A DNA stretch of 26,698 bases from a virus, in the IMG/VR virus record IMGVR_UViG_3300027971_000189, positions 1-26,698 of that record. One strand, 5' to 3'. The notes under the pieces were generated by a model. The model saw only the letters and a program-made list of their open reading frames with translations, was not told the origin of the DNA and did no database searches. Shown piece by piece: positions 12,201 through 19,920 of this stretch (the first letter of the stretch is position 1; every line of letters starts with the position of its first letter). The position numbers and the translations under genes are program-made.

Positions 12201-13748
12201 TTAATTTAATACCGCAAAAAATGGGAGCGGTGCTATAAACTCGTCATGGTCTCTCATATGTGATTCTAATTCATAATGATAGTCACCCAGTTGTTGTAGC
12301 ATACGAACAACTAGTAAAGTACTCATTACCAAGTCATCTTGGTCGCCTATTTTGGCCGCATAGCTTCCGCCACTGGCTATAAACGTTTTTAATTCTGATA
12401 TTAAACTTCTACTATTAATTTGTAATTTTTTACTTTCTAATAGAGTTTTAAATTTAGCACAGGCAGCTAATTTTACTTTATGTGAAGTATTAAATCCTTT
12501 ACGTTTTTTACCAGGTTCACTTAAAAATATACCACTGATATTTGATTCACCATATTCATTGATTGATACTAGTGCTGCTTCACCTATACTATTATTTTCT
12601 ATTGAATAATAAAGGTTGTTGGGTTCATTGGTACATTCTACAATATATTTGTTAATCTGTGCTAACAATTTAACTTGGTTAGGAATGTCAGTTTTATTGT
12701 GTTTCCACTCTCCAATTTGTTTAGTAGTATTTGCTTCAAAGATTTGAATCGCTGCAGGGTCTCCACCAGTTCCCAAGCTAGGATCTAAACCAACAACATA
12801 TATGTTACCTTTCTCTGGTTTTTTATACCAACGAACTTGGCCCATTCTTTGTATAGGTTCTATACCTGTTAATTCAATCAGTGTATTTGGATTGATAAGA
12901 GTTTCATCTGCGATAATAAATTCCCCGCCGATTTCTCGATTAAATCTATCTTCTCCCAATTGGGCTTTCATCTCATCAGCCCATTTTTGGTCCCTACCTG
13001 GTTGCTCATGCCAATATGCTCTATAGGCTTTAAAGCCATTGACTCCTAGTTCAGTTTGATTACCGTATGAATCTTCTGTTTTATTAGCACCTTTCCAAAT
13101 AAGAGCAAACTGGTCTTCATCACTATTGGGTGTGCTGGTGATAATTGCTTTACCACCGGTTGATAGAGTAGGAGTAATAGAAGTCCAAAATAATTCAGCA
13201 ATACTAGGTCTAACGAATGCAAACTCATCGAGGTAAAGTAGTGTGATAGACATACCTCGACCAGTATTTTCTGTAGTAGTTGCTGATACTATACGACTAC
13301 CATTCTCAAAGTCTAATGAACCTTTATTGTATGTAGTAACACCTGCTTTAATATGATCAGGACAGTTTTCATATGCATACCTCACGCGGTTCATAATCTC
13401 TTGTGCGCCGGTATACTTATGTGCTGCTATAAGAATAGTAGAGTCAGGATTAAACATGGCATACCAAAGTAAATATCCTGCTGCACTGGTACTTTTACCA
13501 CTTTGACGAGGCATCAAGCTAATACTAAAACGATAGTTATGATATGTATGAATTAACCGTTCTTGATAAGCCCATGGGTGATAAACCATGCTGCCTTTGG
13601 TAGGATGTTGTATGTAAAAGAAGTTATCCATGAAATATAGATAACCGGTTACTGGATCACAACACTTGATAAAATCTTCTAATTGTTTTTGTGTTGCGAA
13701 CTTGGTTTTTACATACGGTGTTTTTACTAATGTAGAAGTTCCGCTCAT
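12201..13748 (-). CDS. 17: gp17-like large terminase (packaging ATPase and nuclease)
   Basis: 515 residues (T4 gp17 has 610). It cuts concatemeric DNA and pumps it into the prohead. ATPase half: Walker A MPRQSGKST at 79-88, Walker B LLYLDEFAF at 170-178 with the catalytic Glu, and coupling motif ITSTPN at 204-209. Nuclease half (RNase H fold): candidate metal-binding acids D322 in VVGLDPSLGTGGDP, E384 in YYSIENNSIGE and D471/D472 in IGDQDDLVMS. It lacks part of the N-terminal extension of T4 gp17. It begins 21 nt after the stop of the 89-residue gene that sits where T4 has the small terminase. Confident call. Confidence 0.96.
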   Translation of the reverse strand: MSGTSTLVKTPYVKTKFATQKQLEDFIKCCDPVTGYLYFMDNFFYIQHPTKGSMVYHPWAYQERLIHTYHNYRFSISLMPRQSGKSTSAAGYLLWYAMFNPDSTILIAAHKYTGAQEIMNRVRYAYENCPDHIKAGVTTYNKGSLDFENGSRIVSATTTENTGRGMSITLLYLDEFAFVRPSIAELFWTSITPTLSTGGKAIITSTPNSDEDQFALIWKGANKTEDSYGNQTELGVNGFKAYRAYWHEQPGRDQKWADEMKAQLGEDRFNREIGGEFIIADETLINPNTLIELTGIEPIQRMGQVRWYKKPEKGNIYVVGLDPSLGTGGDPAAIQIFEANTTKQIGEWKHNKTDIPNQVKLLAQINKYIVECTNEPNNLYYSIENNSIGEAALVSINEYGESNISGIFLSEPGKKRKGFNTSHKVKLAACAKFKTLLESKKLQINSRSLISELKTFIASGGSYAAKIGDQDDLVMSTLLVVRMLQQLGDYHYELESHMRDHDEFIAPLPFFAVLN

Positions 13749-13769
13749 ACAATTATTTAGTAACGGGTA

Positions 13770-14039
13770 CTATTTGGAAAAAGGATCTTCGCCTGTAAGA
13801 TGTGGTTTTGCAAACATAACTTTGAACCAAGCTTGATCACCAGGTTTGATATTATTCTCACGAATATATTGTGCTTTTTTAGCATTTAGTTCATGGTCTA
13901 CGGTTGCTGATTCACCAGTAATTTTACCAGCTCCACTTAATCTTTTTAAATCGTCAAGAGACATGTCCTTCTCAGGAACTGTGTCCCTGAGTTTAGAATA
14001 ACTACGCTGTATTTTTGCTTGTTGGAATGGATCGAACAT
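13770..14039 (-). CDS. Small protein in the position of the small terminase (89 residues)
   Basis: Starts at ATG 14039 (MFDPFQQAKIQRSYSKLRD) two bases after the stop of the fibre gene; an upstream in-frame TTG at 14057 would overlap the fibre gene and has no ribosome binding site. The N-terminal half is helical and basic, the middle has MSLDDLKRLSGAGKITGESA, and the C-terminus is KPGDQAWFKVMFAKPHLTGE. The position directly before the large terminase is that of gp16 in T4, but gp16 is about 164 residues and I see no clear DNA-binding motif. I treat the small-terminase role as possible only. Confidence 0.7.
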   Translation of the reverse strand: MFDPFQQAKIQRSYSKLRDTVPEKDMSLDDLKRLSGAGKITGESATVDHELNAKKAQYIRENNIKPGDQAWFKVMFAKPHLTGEDPFSK

Positions 14040-14041
14040 AA

Positions 14042-16750
14042 TTAATTCAAATACCAAGTTGTACCCACATAAGTAGCAATTATTATTTGACCCTGTTGAC
14101 TAGGTTGATTACCGACTACTGTAGCAGGACTTTGTGCGGCAATAGTAGTGCCAGGGTTGCCTGTGTGAACTGCATCGGCAATTTGATATTGACGACCGGT
14201 TGAAGCACCGTTTGCTGCGTTGGGTAATGTGATAGTTTTATTTTTAGTTGTAGTACCAATCCAATAATCACTATTAGTTGCGGTGTAGTTTACTGCTGTT
14301 AAGTGCGTACCAACTGTCCAACCACTAACATTTATAGCACCGTTAGCATCACGCACTACAATTGTATTTGCTGTATTTGCTGTAGTAGCATCTGTAATGA
14401 TGGTAGCCGTATTACCTACAGTAGTTGCTGCAATATGATTGCTACTATTTAATGCATTGGGTAATATAGTAGTAATTGCACCAACACCAGGATTAACTAC
14501 CCAACTTAAAGTATTTGACCCGTTAGTCTGTAAAATATAATTAGCACCACCACCTGCTATATGTAGGTTTGCTACAGAACCAATATTAACGTTGCTGGCA
14601 TTAGCAAAGTTAACCACACCATTGCTTGTCAAGCCAGTTAGTGTACCTACACTAGTTATATTTGGTTGAGCATTTGTATAAACAGTACCTGCAACAAGAG
14701 CATTTGCAACTTGACCTACAATGTTACCAGCTGGTAAACCTGTTAGTCGGCTACCGTTACCAATAAAGTAATTTGCTTGAGAATTGCCCGGCGTTACCAA
14801 ACCAGTATTACTGATTGTTAGAACAATGTCATTGCTTGTAGTACCACCTGCTACAAACTTAATAGTTTTTGCTGCCGTGTCAGTACCAATGACTAGATTG
14901 CCCTTATTCATGTACAAATAACCATCATTTGCTAATGTGCTACTGAATGCCGGATCAGTATAGTTACTGCCATTAATACCTAAATCAATGAAATGATTAC
15001 CATCATCACCTATGTCATTTACTAAAACTAAGTCACTTGATGCTTGTGTACCAAGACTATGATTTTGACTTATGATTTGACTATAACTGTTGACATTGGC
15101 ATCTACTTGAACATAGGCATTTGGATAGTCTAATGCTTCGTTTAATAATCCAAAATGTCCACCGTTCTGAACATTTAAGAAATCAATGCTGGCGTTGGCT
15201 GCGTTAAAATCCAATGTTGTTAAATTAGCTCCGTCGGTGTTCCATGCATTGTTTGGTAAGTCATAAAGAATACTTACTTTGTAACTTGAACTATTGTTAC
15301 CAAGAACAATACCACCCTGATCAATCTGACTGTTACTTGTTGAGTTAGCTGCCAAGTATAATACTTTGCTATCTAGGTTAGCACTGTTAGCAGTGGTTGT
15401 CGTACCGTTGACTGTTAAGTTACCGGTAATTGTTAAGTTAGCAAAAGTCAAGGTTGAACTTGTGTTCAAATCCTGCGGGGCACTGATGTTGAAATTTTGT
15501 CCACCTAAATCAGTGACAATGATTCTGTTTGCTGTACCGGTGATGCTCTGTACACCGATAGCGTCTATACCAACATCACCTACTGTAGTAGTTTGCGATA
15601 GGCCAACACCAACTGTTACACTGGTAACTGCGCTGGTATCATTGAAGGCTGTATTTTGGTAAGTATTATCAGCAAAGGTAATACCACCGTTACCAGGCAG
15701 TGTTAAATTGCCATCTGTACCAAAATTCCATATATTACCATTGGAAATAATGTTGATATTTGAATCGGAACTTACGTTAGCGTTTCCGGCTACATCTATA
15801 ATAATATTACCAGGCGTTGTTAGGTTGCCATCTAGTCCAAATTGCCAAGTGTTGAATACTATGCCAGCATTGCCTACACTGGTTTGTACATAGGCTCCGT
15901 CATCCTGGGCATAGAATTGTTGATAACCTGTGTCACCGTTGGTAATACCGGCTGCCTGTCCCGGAGCACCTGAGATAAATCCATTAATAATTGTAGAGCC
16001 ATCTGGTAATGTTAAATTACCAGCTACACCAAAGTTCCAAGTATTACCAACTTCAGTACTAGTATTGCCTACAAATAAGTTTAATCCGTTTCCTACAGCA
16101 TCATCAACTGCTATAATGCCACTTGGTGGCATTATTAATCTACCTACAGTGTCACTATCAAATAAGAATGTATGACCTTTGGATTTGATATAAACGTTTC
16201 CACCAGCATCTAAGGTAAGATCATCAGATAAAGGACTAATAGTTGAATTAGCCGGTACAGTTAAATTACCGGTACTGTCAAAAATCCAACTATAACTGTT
16301 GATATTGACTTCTAAATTACCATTTGGGTTCTCTATGTTAGCATAACTGGTATCATTAAAAATTTTATTAGTATTAATATCAGTAAGTTGTGACCCGTTA
16401 CCTATAAAATAACTAGCGTTGACATTTCCTGCTAGATTGGCATTGCTGCCATCAAAAATAAAATTAGCAGAACCATAAAAGTTCCCATCGCCGTTATTAA
16501 TTTGTACTGCATTTACTGGACCGCCTGGTTGACCATTACCAACAGGTCCGTTAATTAGAAATCCACCGGGGGTATTGCCATCACTATAATAGAATGCATT
16601 TAAGTCAGGGTTCCACCAAATACGGCCTTCTTGACCTACAAAATTTGCTGCATTAGCAGTAGCTTCCTGTACATTGCCGTCTACGAAGTTATCACGGCTA
16701 GTAAATAGTTTCTGAATAAAAACTGTATTGTTGGTGTTACCATTACTCAT
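14042..16750 (-). CDS. Repetitive fibre-like virion protein (902 residues)
   Basis: Asn/Gly/Thr/Ser-rich, low in charged residues and free of Cys, as in phage fibres. At least five degenerate repeats of the pattern WxFGxxGNLTLPxxGxI lie at about 153-170, 193-212, 238-255, 301-318 and 341-357. YFIGNGSQLT (about 114-123) recurs later as YFIGNGSRLTGLP. The N-terminus (RDNFVDGNVQEATANAANF, then GRIWWNPDLNAFYYSDG) may attach to the virion. The C-terminal domain (from about 800; NKTITLPNAANGASTGRQYQ and ending TYVGTTWYLN) may be a receptor-binding or trimerising tip. AAGGAG lies 6 nt before the ATG. A tail fibre or virion decoration is likely; the exact role is unknown. Confidence 0.85.
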   Translation of the reverse strand: MSNGNTNNTVFIQKLFTSRDNFVDGNVQEATANAANFVGQEGRIWWNPDLNAFYYSDGNTPGGFLINGPVGNGQPGGPVNAVQINNGDGNFYGSANFIFDGSNANLAGNVNASYFIGNGSQLTDINTNKIFNDTSYANIENPNGNLEVNINSYSWIFDSTGNLTVPANSTISPLSDDLTLDAGGNVYIKSKGHTFLFDSDTVGRLIMPPSGIIAVDDAVGNGLNLFVGNTSTEVGNTWNFGVAGNLTLPDGSTIINGFISGAPGQAAGITNGDTGYQQFYAQDDGAYVQTSVGNAGIVFNTWQFGLDGNLTTPGNIIIDVAGNANVSSDSNINIISNGNIWNFGTDGNLTLPGNGGITFADNTYQNTAFNDTSAVTSVTVGVGLSQTTTVGDVGIDAIGVQSITGTANRIIVTDLGGQNFNISAPQDLNTSSTLTFANLTITGNLTVNGTTTTANSANLDSKVLYLAANSTSNSQIDQGGIVLGNNSSSYKVSILYDLPNNAWNTDGANLTTLDFNAANASIDFLNVQNGGHFGLLNEALDYPNAYVQVDANVNSYSQIISQNHSLGTQASSDLVLVNDIGDDGNHFIDLGINGSNYTDPAFSSTLANDGYLYMNKGNLVIGTDTAAKTIKFVAGGTTSNDIVLTISNTGLVTPGNSQANYFIGNGSRLTGLPAGNIVGQVANALVAGTVYTNAQPNITSVGTLTGLTSNGVVNFANASNVNIGSVANLHIAGGGANYILQTNGSNTLSWVVNPGVGAITTILPNALNSSNHIAATTVGNTATIITDATTANTANTIVVRDANGAINVSGWTVGTHLTAVNYTATNSDYWIGTTTKNKTITLPNAANGASTGRQYQIADAVHTGNPGTTIAAQSPATVVGNQPSQQGQIIIATYVGTTWYLN

Positions 16751-16759
16751 AGTAACTCC

Positions 16760-17137
16760 TTAAACGTCTAAAGGTTCGTCATCGCCTAATGCATCCAGTA
16801 CTACTGGATTAAGCCCAGCATTCTTTTTTATAAGCTCTAGTTCATCATATGAATGAGACTTTGGATCTTGTTCATCACACTCCTCATCATCATATACGCT
16901 TTCAACACCAGTGGCTTTCTTTAATAATTCTATTTTCAGTTGCAATGGAGGAATCATAATATCATCAGGTTGATGTGCTAAATCATCATCACAACCATAA
17001 TCATCAGCCATTTCAACTTCAGGCTCTTGAGGCATTATTCTAGGTGATAATCTACCAGGGGCACCAATTGGTCTTTCTGATTGCTGTTTTGCATCAATCA
17101 TGTCGGCTAAGTTACGTAATATCTCACTAGGTTTCAT
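16760..17137 (-). CDS. Unknown acidic protein (125 residues)
   Basis: N-terminal helix MKPSEILRNLADMIDAKQQ, a Pro/Arg-rich linker, then strongly acidic stretches (DDYGCDDDLAHQPDD; YDDEECDEQDPKSHSYDELE) and the tail DALGDDEPLDV. It looks largely unstructured. No catalytic motif. It is the first gene after the terminator/late-promoter element at 17175-17202 and is followed 9 nt later by the fibre-like gene, so it is probably late and could be a chaperone or minor virion component. AAAGGA precedes the ATG. Confidence 0.75.
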   Translation of the reverse strand: MKPSEILRNLADMIDAKQQSERPIGAPGRLSPRIMPQEPEVEMADDYGCDDDLAHQPDDIMIPPLQLKIELLKKATGVESVYDDEECDEQDPKSHSYDELELIKKNAGLNPVVLDALGDDEPLDV

Positions 17138-17174
17138 ATTGTATTCCTTTATGTAATTTTACGGCTAGCCATAA

Positions 17175-17199
17175 AAATACTCTCATATAGAGAGTATTT
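17175..17199 (-). terminator. Terminator hairpin after the methyltransferase gene
   Basis: On the minus strand AAATACTCTC-TATAT-GAGAGTATTT, a 10-bp perfect stem, runs into a T5 tract (TTTTTATGG). It lies 6 nt past the methyltransferase stop. Its 5' arm overlaps a late promoter box. Confidence 0.7.
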
Positions 17200-17202
17200 A
17201 TC
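17194..17202 (-). promoter_or_regulatory. Late promoter box nested in the terminator hairpin
   Basis: GATAAATAC on the minus strand, identical to the box upstream of the 929-residue gene. It overlaps the 5' arm of the hairpin at 17175-17199. Transcripts starting here would lack the full hairpin and would read the acidic protein, fibre and terminase genes. Confidence 0.6.
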
Positions 17203-17205
17203 GTT

Positions 17206-17895
17206 TTATTTTATGTCTAGAGGCCTAGCTTTAGTGGCCAATATGCAAAAAAACCTTTCTTTAACAGGAGTAGTTTCACCTTCATCATTGGGAATTTCTA
17301 AATTAAACTCTAATATATTAAAGGTATCAACATTGAATCCAGTACGATCAAGCAATGCTGATAGCTGAGCAGCACCAAAAATACTATAATGGTTCAAATT
17401 ATATTCGTGTTTTCTCTCACAGTCAGGAGCAGGTACTTCAATATAAATCTTACTATTTTGTTTTAGAACCCTGTTATATTCCATTAAACTGAATATTGGA
17501 TATGGGCTATGCTCTAGTGCATGTCTAAGAAATATAAAATCTACGCTTTCATCATAATAACCCTGTTCTTGTGGTAAAAATGATAAGTCATATTTTTTAA
17601 TAGTATGCCCTTTACTTTCACAAAGGCTAACGTCATTAGGACTAAGTGTTACCCCAACTAAATTTGTGTATTCCCTAGCTTTCATTTCATCTAGGAAATA
17701 ACCCGGGCCACATCCCAAATCTAAGATTAAAGCATCTTTAGGTAAATTTAATGGGTCAACATAATTTTTTACCATTTCGCCTGTAAGCTGTTTATGGTAA
17801 CCACTTTCGCCTTCATCATATAGGTGACATTGGTAAAGATAGTCATTATAAAACTTAAGTTTTACTAGGTCTAGGGTGTTATTAATATCAATCAT
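17206..17895 (-). CDS. SAM-dependent methyltransferase (class I)
   Basis: 229 residues. Motif I LILDLGCGPGYFL near residues 57-68 binds S-adenosylmethionine; a motif II-like acidic region follows (NLVGVTLSPNDVSLC), then DESVDFIFLRHALEHSPYP near 115-135 and IYIEVPAPD near 150, the usual order of the methyltransferase type 11/23 group. The HALEHSPYP segment resembles small-molecule or sugar/lipid methyltransferases; I see no DNA methyltransferase DPPY or NPPF motif. It may modify a glycan or protein. It lies among late virion genes. The start codon is inside a hairpin (17891-17937) whose loop holds a late-type box and the AAGG ribosome binding site. Confidence 0.85.
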   Translation of the reverse strand: MIDINNTLDLVKLKFYNDYLYQCHLYDEGESGYHKQLTGEMVKNYVDPLNLPKDALILDLGCGPGYFLDEMKAREYTNLVGVTLSPNDVSLCESKGHTIKKYDLSFLPQEQGYYDESVDFIFLRHALEHSPYPIFSLMEYNRVLKQNSKIYIEVPAPDCERKHEYNLNHYSIFGAAQLSALLDRTGFNVDTFNILEFNLEIPNDEGETTPVKERFFCILATKARPLDIK

Positions 17896-17937
17896 TGAGA
17901 ACCTTATAATTTATACAAATTACTTATTCTCAATGAT
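17891..17937 (-). promoter_or_regulatory. Hairpin hiding the methyltransferase start codon
   Basis: ATCATTGAGAA (17937-17927 read on the minus strand) pairs perfectly with TTCTCAATGAT (17901-17891): 11 bp with a 25-nt loop. The ATG at 17895 lies in the 3' arm and AAGG in the loop next to it. Read-through transcripts would fold this way; a transcript begun in the loop would not. Confidence 0.65.
17908..17915 (-). promoter_or_regulatory. Candidate late promoter box inside the start-codon hairpin
   Basis: TATAAATT on the minus strand differs from the T4 late consensus TATAAATA by one base. It lies in the loop of the 17891-17937 hairpin, 12 nt upstream of the ATG. Confidence 0.5.
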
Positions 17938-17947
17938 GAGTGTTGAT

Positions 17948-18340
17948 TTATTTTCTTTTGTAACCAGCAAAGGGCTTATGTGGGCTTACTTTATTAATAA
18001 AGTCCGGTTCTCTTCTGTCATCATCTGTTGCTGATTGAACTGGGGTACCGATAGAAGTATAAGCATGGTGCAACATATCATGCTCTTCTTTAGTGTAAGG
18101 AGCAGCCATATTACTTCTACCAACCCAACTTTCTCCAGTTGGTTCATGACTAAATGCTTTTCCATTTGAACTTGCAACTGCCATCATAGCACGATTTAAA
18201 TCATAAGTTCTATCAGCAGTACCGGCTACTCTATGAATCATGCCCATAACCGATTTTGCATCTGAATGCAATTTACCTTTTTTCTTACCATGCGATCCAT
18301 CGTCTGCTGTAGCTTCAAATATAAATTCTGTTGCTCTCAT
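17948..18340 (-). CDS. Putative internal head protein with capsid-targeting N-terminus (paralogue 3)
   Basis: 130 residues. Starts MRATEFIFEA and ends PHKPFAGYKRK. In T4 the internal head proteins begin MKTYQEFIAE and are cut by the gp21 prohead protease after that Glu; MRATEFIFE|A fits this rule. The middle part (SWVGRSNMAAPYTKEEHDML and HHAYTSIG) is basic and His-rich, and differs from the two paralogues next door. The ATG at 18340 overlaps the preceding stop (ATGA). I infer a DNA-bound protein packed in the head and injected with the genome; no enzymatic motif is visible. Confidence 0.75.
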   Translation of the reverse strand: MRATEFIFEATADDGSHGKKKGKLHSDAKSVMGMIHRVAGTADRTYDLNRAMMAVASSNGKAFSHEPTGESWVGRSNMAAPYTKEEHDMLHHAYTSIGTPVQSATDDDRREPDFINKVSPHKPFAGYKRK

Positions 18341-18699
18341 CTTGCATATCCTTTAAACGGTTTTATTGGGCTAGGCTTATTTTCAGGTGAAAATTCATAC
18401 CCAGATGACATTGGCACTGCTTTTTTTCCACCAGGAATATTAATATATCCTAATGCTTTATTTATTATTGATCCATCTTCATACTGTGTTGACACTATAG
18501 CATTTTCACTAAAAGGACTTTCCCCTGAAAACTCACCATCATTTCTTTTCTGACCATCCCTAACTTTATCCCAATCACCTTCCTCACTTCTAGCTCTAGC
18601 GATAGCGACCCCAAATCTATAAATTTGATAAGGATCTCCTGAAGTTAAATCAGGGATGATGAACAAATTTCTTTCAGTAATGAATTCTTTTGCTCTCAC
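18337..18699 (-). CDS. Putative internal head protein with capsid-targeting N-terminus (paralogue 2)
   Basis: 120 residues. Starts MRAKEFITERN and ends PSPIKPFKGYAR. Shares with the next paralogue the order IPDL...DPYxxYRFxVAIAxA, then a charged stretch, PFxExxIV, and the C-terminal PxKPFKGY. EFITE|R matches the (L/I)xE cleavage rule of T4-type prohead proteases. It overlaps both neighbours by ATGA. Function as injected or head-internal protein is inferred from the N-terminus only. Confidence 0.75.
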   Translation of the reverse strand: MRAKEFITERNLFIIPDLTSGDPYQIYRFGVAIARARSEEGDWDKVRDGQKRNDGEFSGESPFSENAIVSTQYEDGSIINKALGYINIPGGKKAVPMSSGYEFSPENKPSPIKPFKGYAR

Positions 18700-19079
18700 C
18701 TTTTGTAACCCTTAAATGGCTTCATTGGGCTAGTTTTGGTAACATCGCTAGTTTCTTCACTTTTGGGTGTACTTACCCTCTTTTTACCTTTCATACCCAT
18801 AGCTTTAAGTGCATCATCAATGTAAGGCCCTACATCATGGCCATATGATACTACGATTTCGCTTTCACCAAATGGTCCTTCTCTAGACATACTGCTAACA
18901 CCATCTTGTTTACGTTTTTCAGCGCCTTTTGCACCTGCAATTGCTACTGAAAATCGGTACTGTAGGTAAGGATCTTGATTTGGTAATTCAGGAATTATAT
19001 AAGTGGCAGGAAGAGCACCTGCTTGAGCAGGTACTAATTTTTCTTGTAAACTCTCAGTAATGAATTCATGTGCTCTCAT
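18696..19079 (-). CDS. Putative internal head protein with capsid-targeting N-terminus (paralogue 1)
   Basis: 127 residues. Starts MRAHEFITESLQEK and ends TSPMKPFKGYKR. EFITE is nearly the EFIAE of the T4 capsid-targeting sequence. The body has IIPELPNQDPYLQYRFSVAI followed by basic residues (KGAEKRKQDG), PFGESEIVVSYG and GMKGKKRVS. It is a clear paralogue of the 120-residue neighbour and shares both ends with the 130-residue one. It overlaps the upstream fibre-like gene by ATGA, so all four genes are translationally coupled. Confidence 0.75.
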   Translation of the reverse strand: MRAHEFITESLQEKLVPAQAGALPATYIIPELPNQDPYLQYRFSVAIAGAKGAEKRKQDGVSSMSREGPFGESEIVVSYGHDVGPYIDDALKAMGMKGKKRVSTPKSEETSDVTKTSPMKPFKGYKR

Positions 19080-19615
19080 ACTTGCTCTGTAGTTATAAAC
19101 AATTCATTTTCTGTAGACATGTCAAATCCTTCTACGTAACCATCTAGCTGTAGATTTAGACCAGGAATATCAACACCAATAAAAGTAACCTGAGAAGAGA
19201 TAAAATGTAGTAAAGTAGCGTTTCCAATAGGATTGACTAGTACACGGACGTTAGAATTGAACACATCCATATCATAATTAGTAATTGCATTTCCATTAAT
19301 GGTAGTACCATAACCGGTAAATCTTACACTAGCATTATCATTTGTAATCTGTGCTGAAAGCGTAATGTCTTGGCTATCTGATGTTAATGGGTTACTTGAT
19401 CTAATTTGAAGCATGGCCTGTGTAAAGGTTGCAACAGGAGCAGTATAAATTACTTGATTGGCAGAATTTCCTATAGAATACGCAGTGGACGTACTAAACG
19501 TGGTGTTGAATAAACTGGTAAAATTATTGTTTATTTTAGCGAAAGCCGTACGTAACGGATCACCTTGTCCATCGTTAGGAGATGTACCTATATTAATGAT
19601 TTCTTGTGTAGACAT
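19076..19615 (-). CDS. Fibre-like virion protein (179 residues)
   Basis: Starts MSTQEIINIGTSPNDGQGDP followed by LRTAFAKINNNFTSLF. The pattern IxIGxxxNDGxGDxLRxAFxKxNxNF is a widespread N-terminal module of phage tail-fibre and structural proteins. The remainder is Asn/Thr/Ser-rich beta sequence ending ENELFITTEQV. The length suggests a short fibre, decoration or adaptor. GAGG lies 9 nt before the ATG and is partly within the stem of a hairpin that also holds a late box. It heads the operon with the three putative internal head proteins. Confidence 0.82.
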   Translation of the reverse strand: MSTQEIINIGTSPNDGQGDPLRTAFAKINNNFTSLFNTTFSTSTAYSIGNSANQVIYTAPVATFTQAMLQIRSSNPLTSDSQDITLSAQITNDNASVRFTGYGTTINGNAITNYDMDVFNSNVRVLVNPIGNATLLHFISSQVTFIGVDIPGLNLQLDGYVEGFDMSTENELFITTEQV

Positions 19616-19625
19616 AATTCATAAC

Positions 19626-19644
19626 CTCATAATGTATTTATGAG
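19626..19644 (-). promoter_or_regulatory. Late promoter nested in a hairpin over the ribosome binding site
   Basis: On the minus strand CTCATAA-ATACA-TTATGAG forms a 7-bp stem directly after the o-spanin stop codon. The late box ATAAATAC (19641-19634) spans the 5' arm and loop, and the 3' arm contains GAG of the GAGG ribosome binding site of the next gene. A late transcript would begin in or after the 3' arm and lack the 5' arm. Confidence 0.6.
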
Positions 19645-19920
19645 TTATTTTTGATTTACATCTTCAAATATTTTTTTCTGTTCAGTATACCATTCTTGCC
19701 AACCTTCAACTTTGGTTGCACAATTATAGTATGTTACATAGTTTTCTACTACTGTTTTTAACATGTCTGTAATTGCTACCTTATCACTATTTTCTACAGG
19801 CTTTAATGGTTCACATTTTTCTGATAATGCTGTGGGGTATGGAGGAAATTTACGCTCTATAGGAACAGGTGTGGCAGCACAGGCTGATAATAGTAATATC
19901 AATGGTATTAACTTTTTCAT
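19645..19920 (-). CDS. o-spanin (outer-membrane lipoprotein, Rz1-like)
   Basis: 91 residues. Lipoprotein signal: MKKLIPLILLLSAC with lipobox LSAC and lipidated Cys14. The mature part begins AATPVPIERKFPPYPTAL, Pro-rich as in o-spanins, and continues with a helical, charged segment (EGWQEWYTEQKKIFEDVNQ). It would sit in the outer membrane and join the i-spanin to fuse the two membranes at lysis. Its ATG overlaps the stop of the upstream i-spanin gene (ATGA), the usual separate-gene spanin arrangement. Good call from lipobox plus partner. Confidence 0.8.
   Translation of the reverse strand: MKKLIPLILLLSACAATPVPIERKFPPYPTALSEKCEPLKPVENSDKVAITDMLKTVVENYVTYYNCATKVEGWQEWYTEQKKIFEDVNQK

Noticed and set aside
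12802-13228. Short frames on both strands inside the terminase gene
   Set aside because: They lie within the nuclease and ATPase regions of gp17 and have no start signals.
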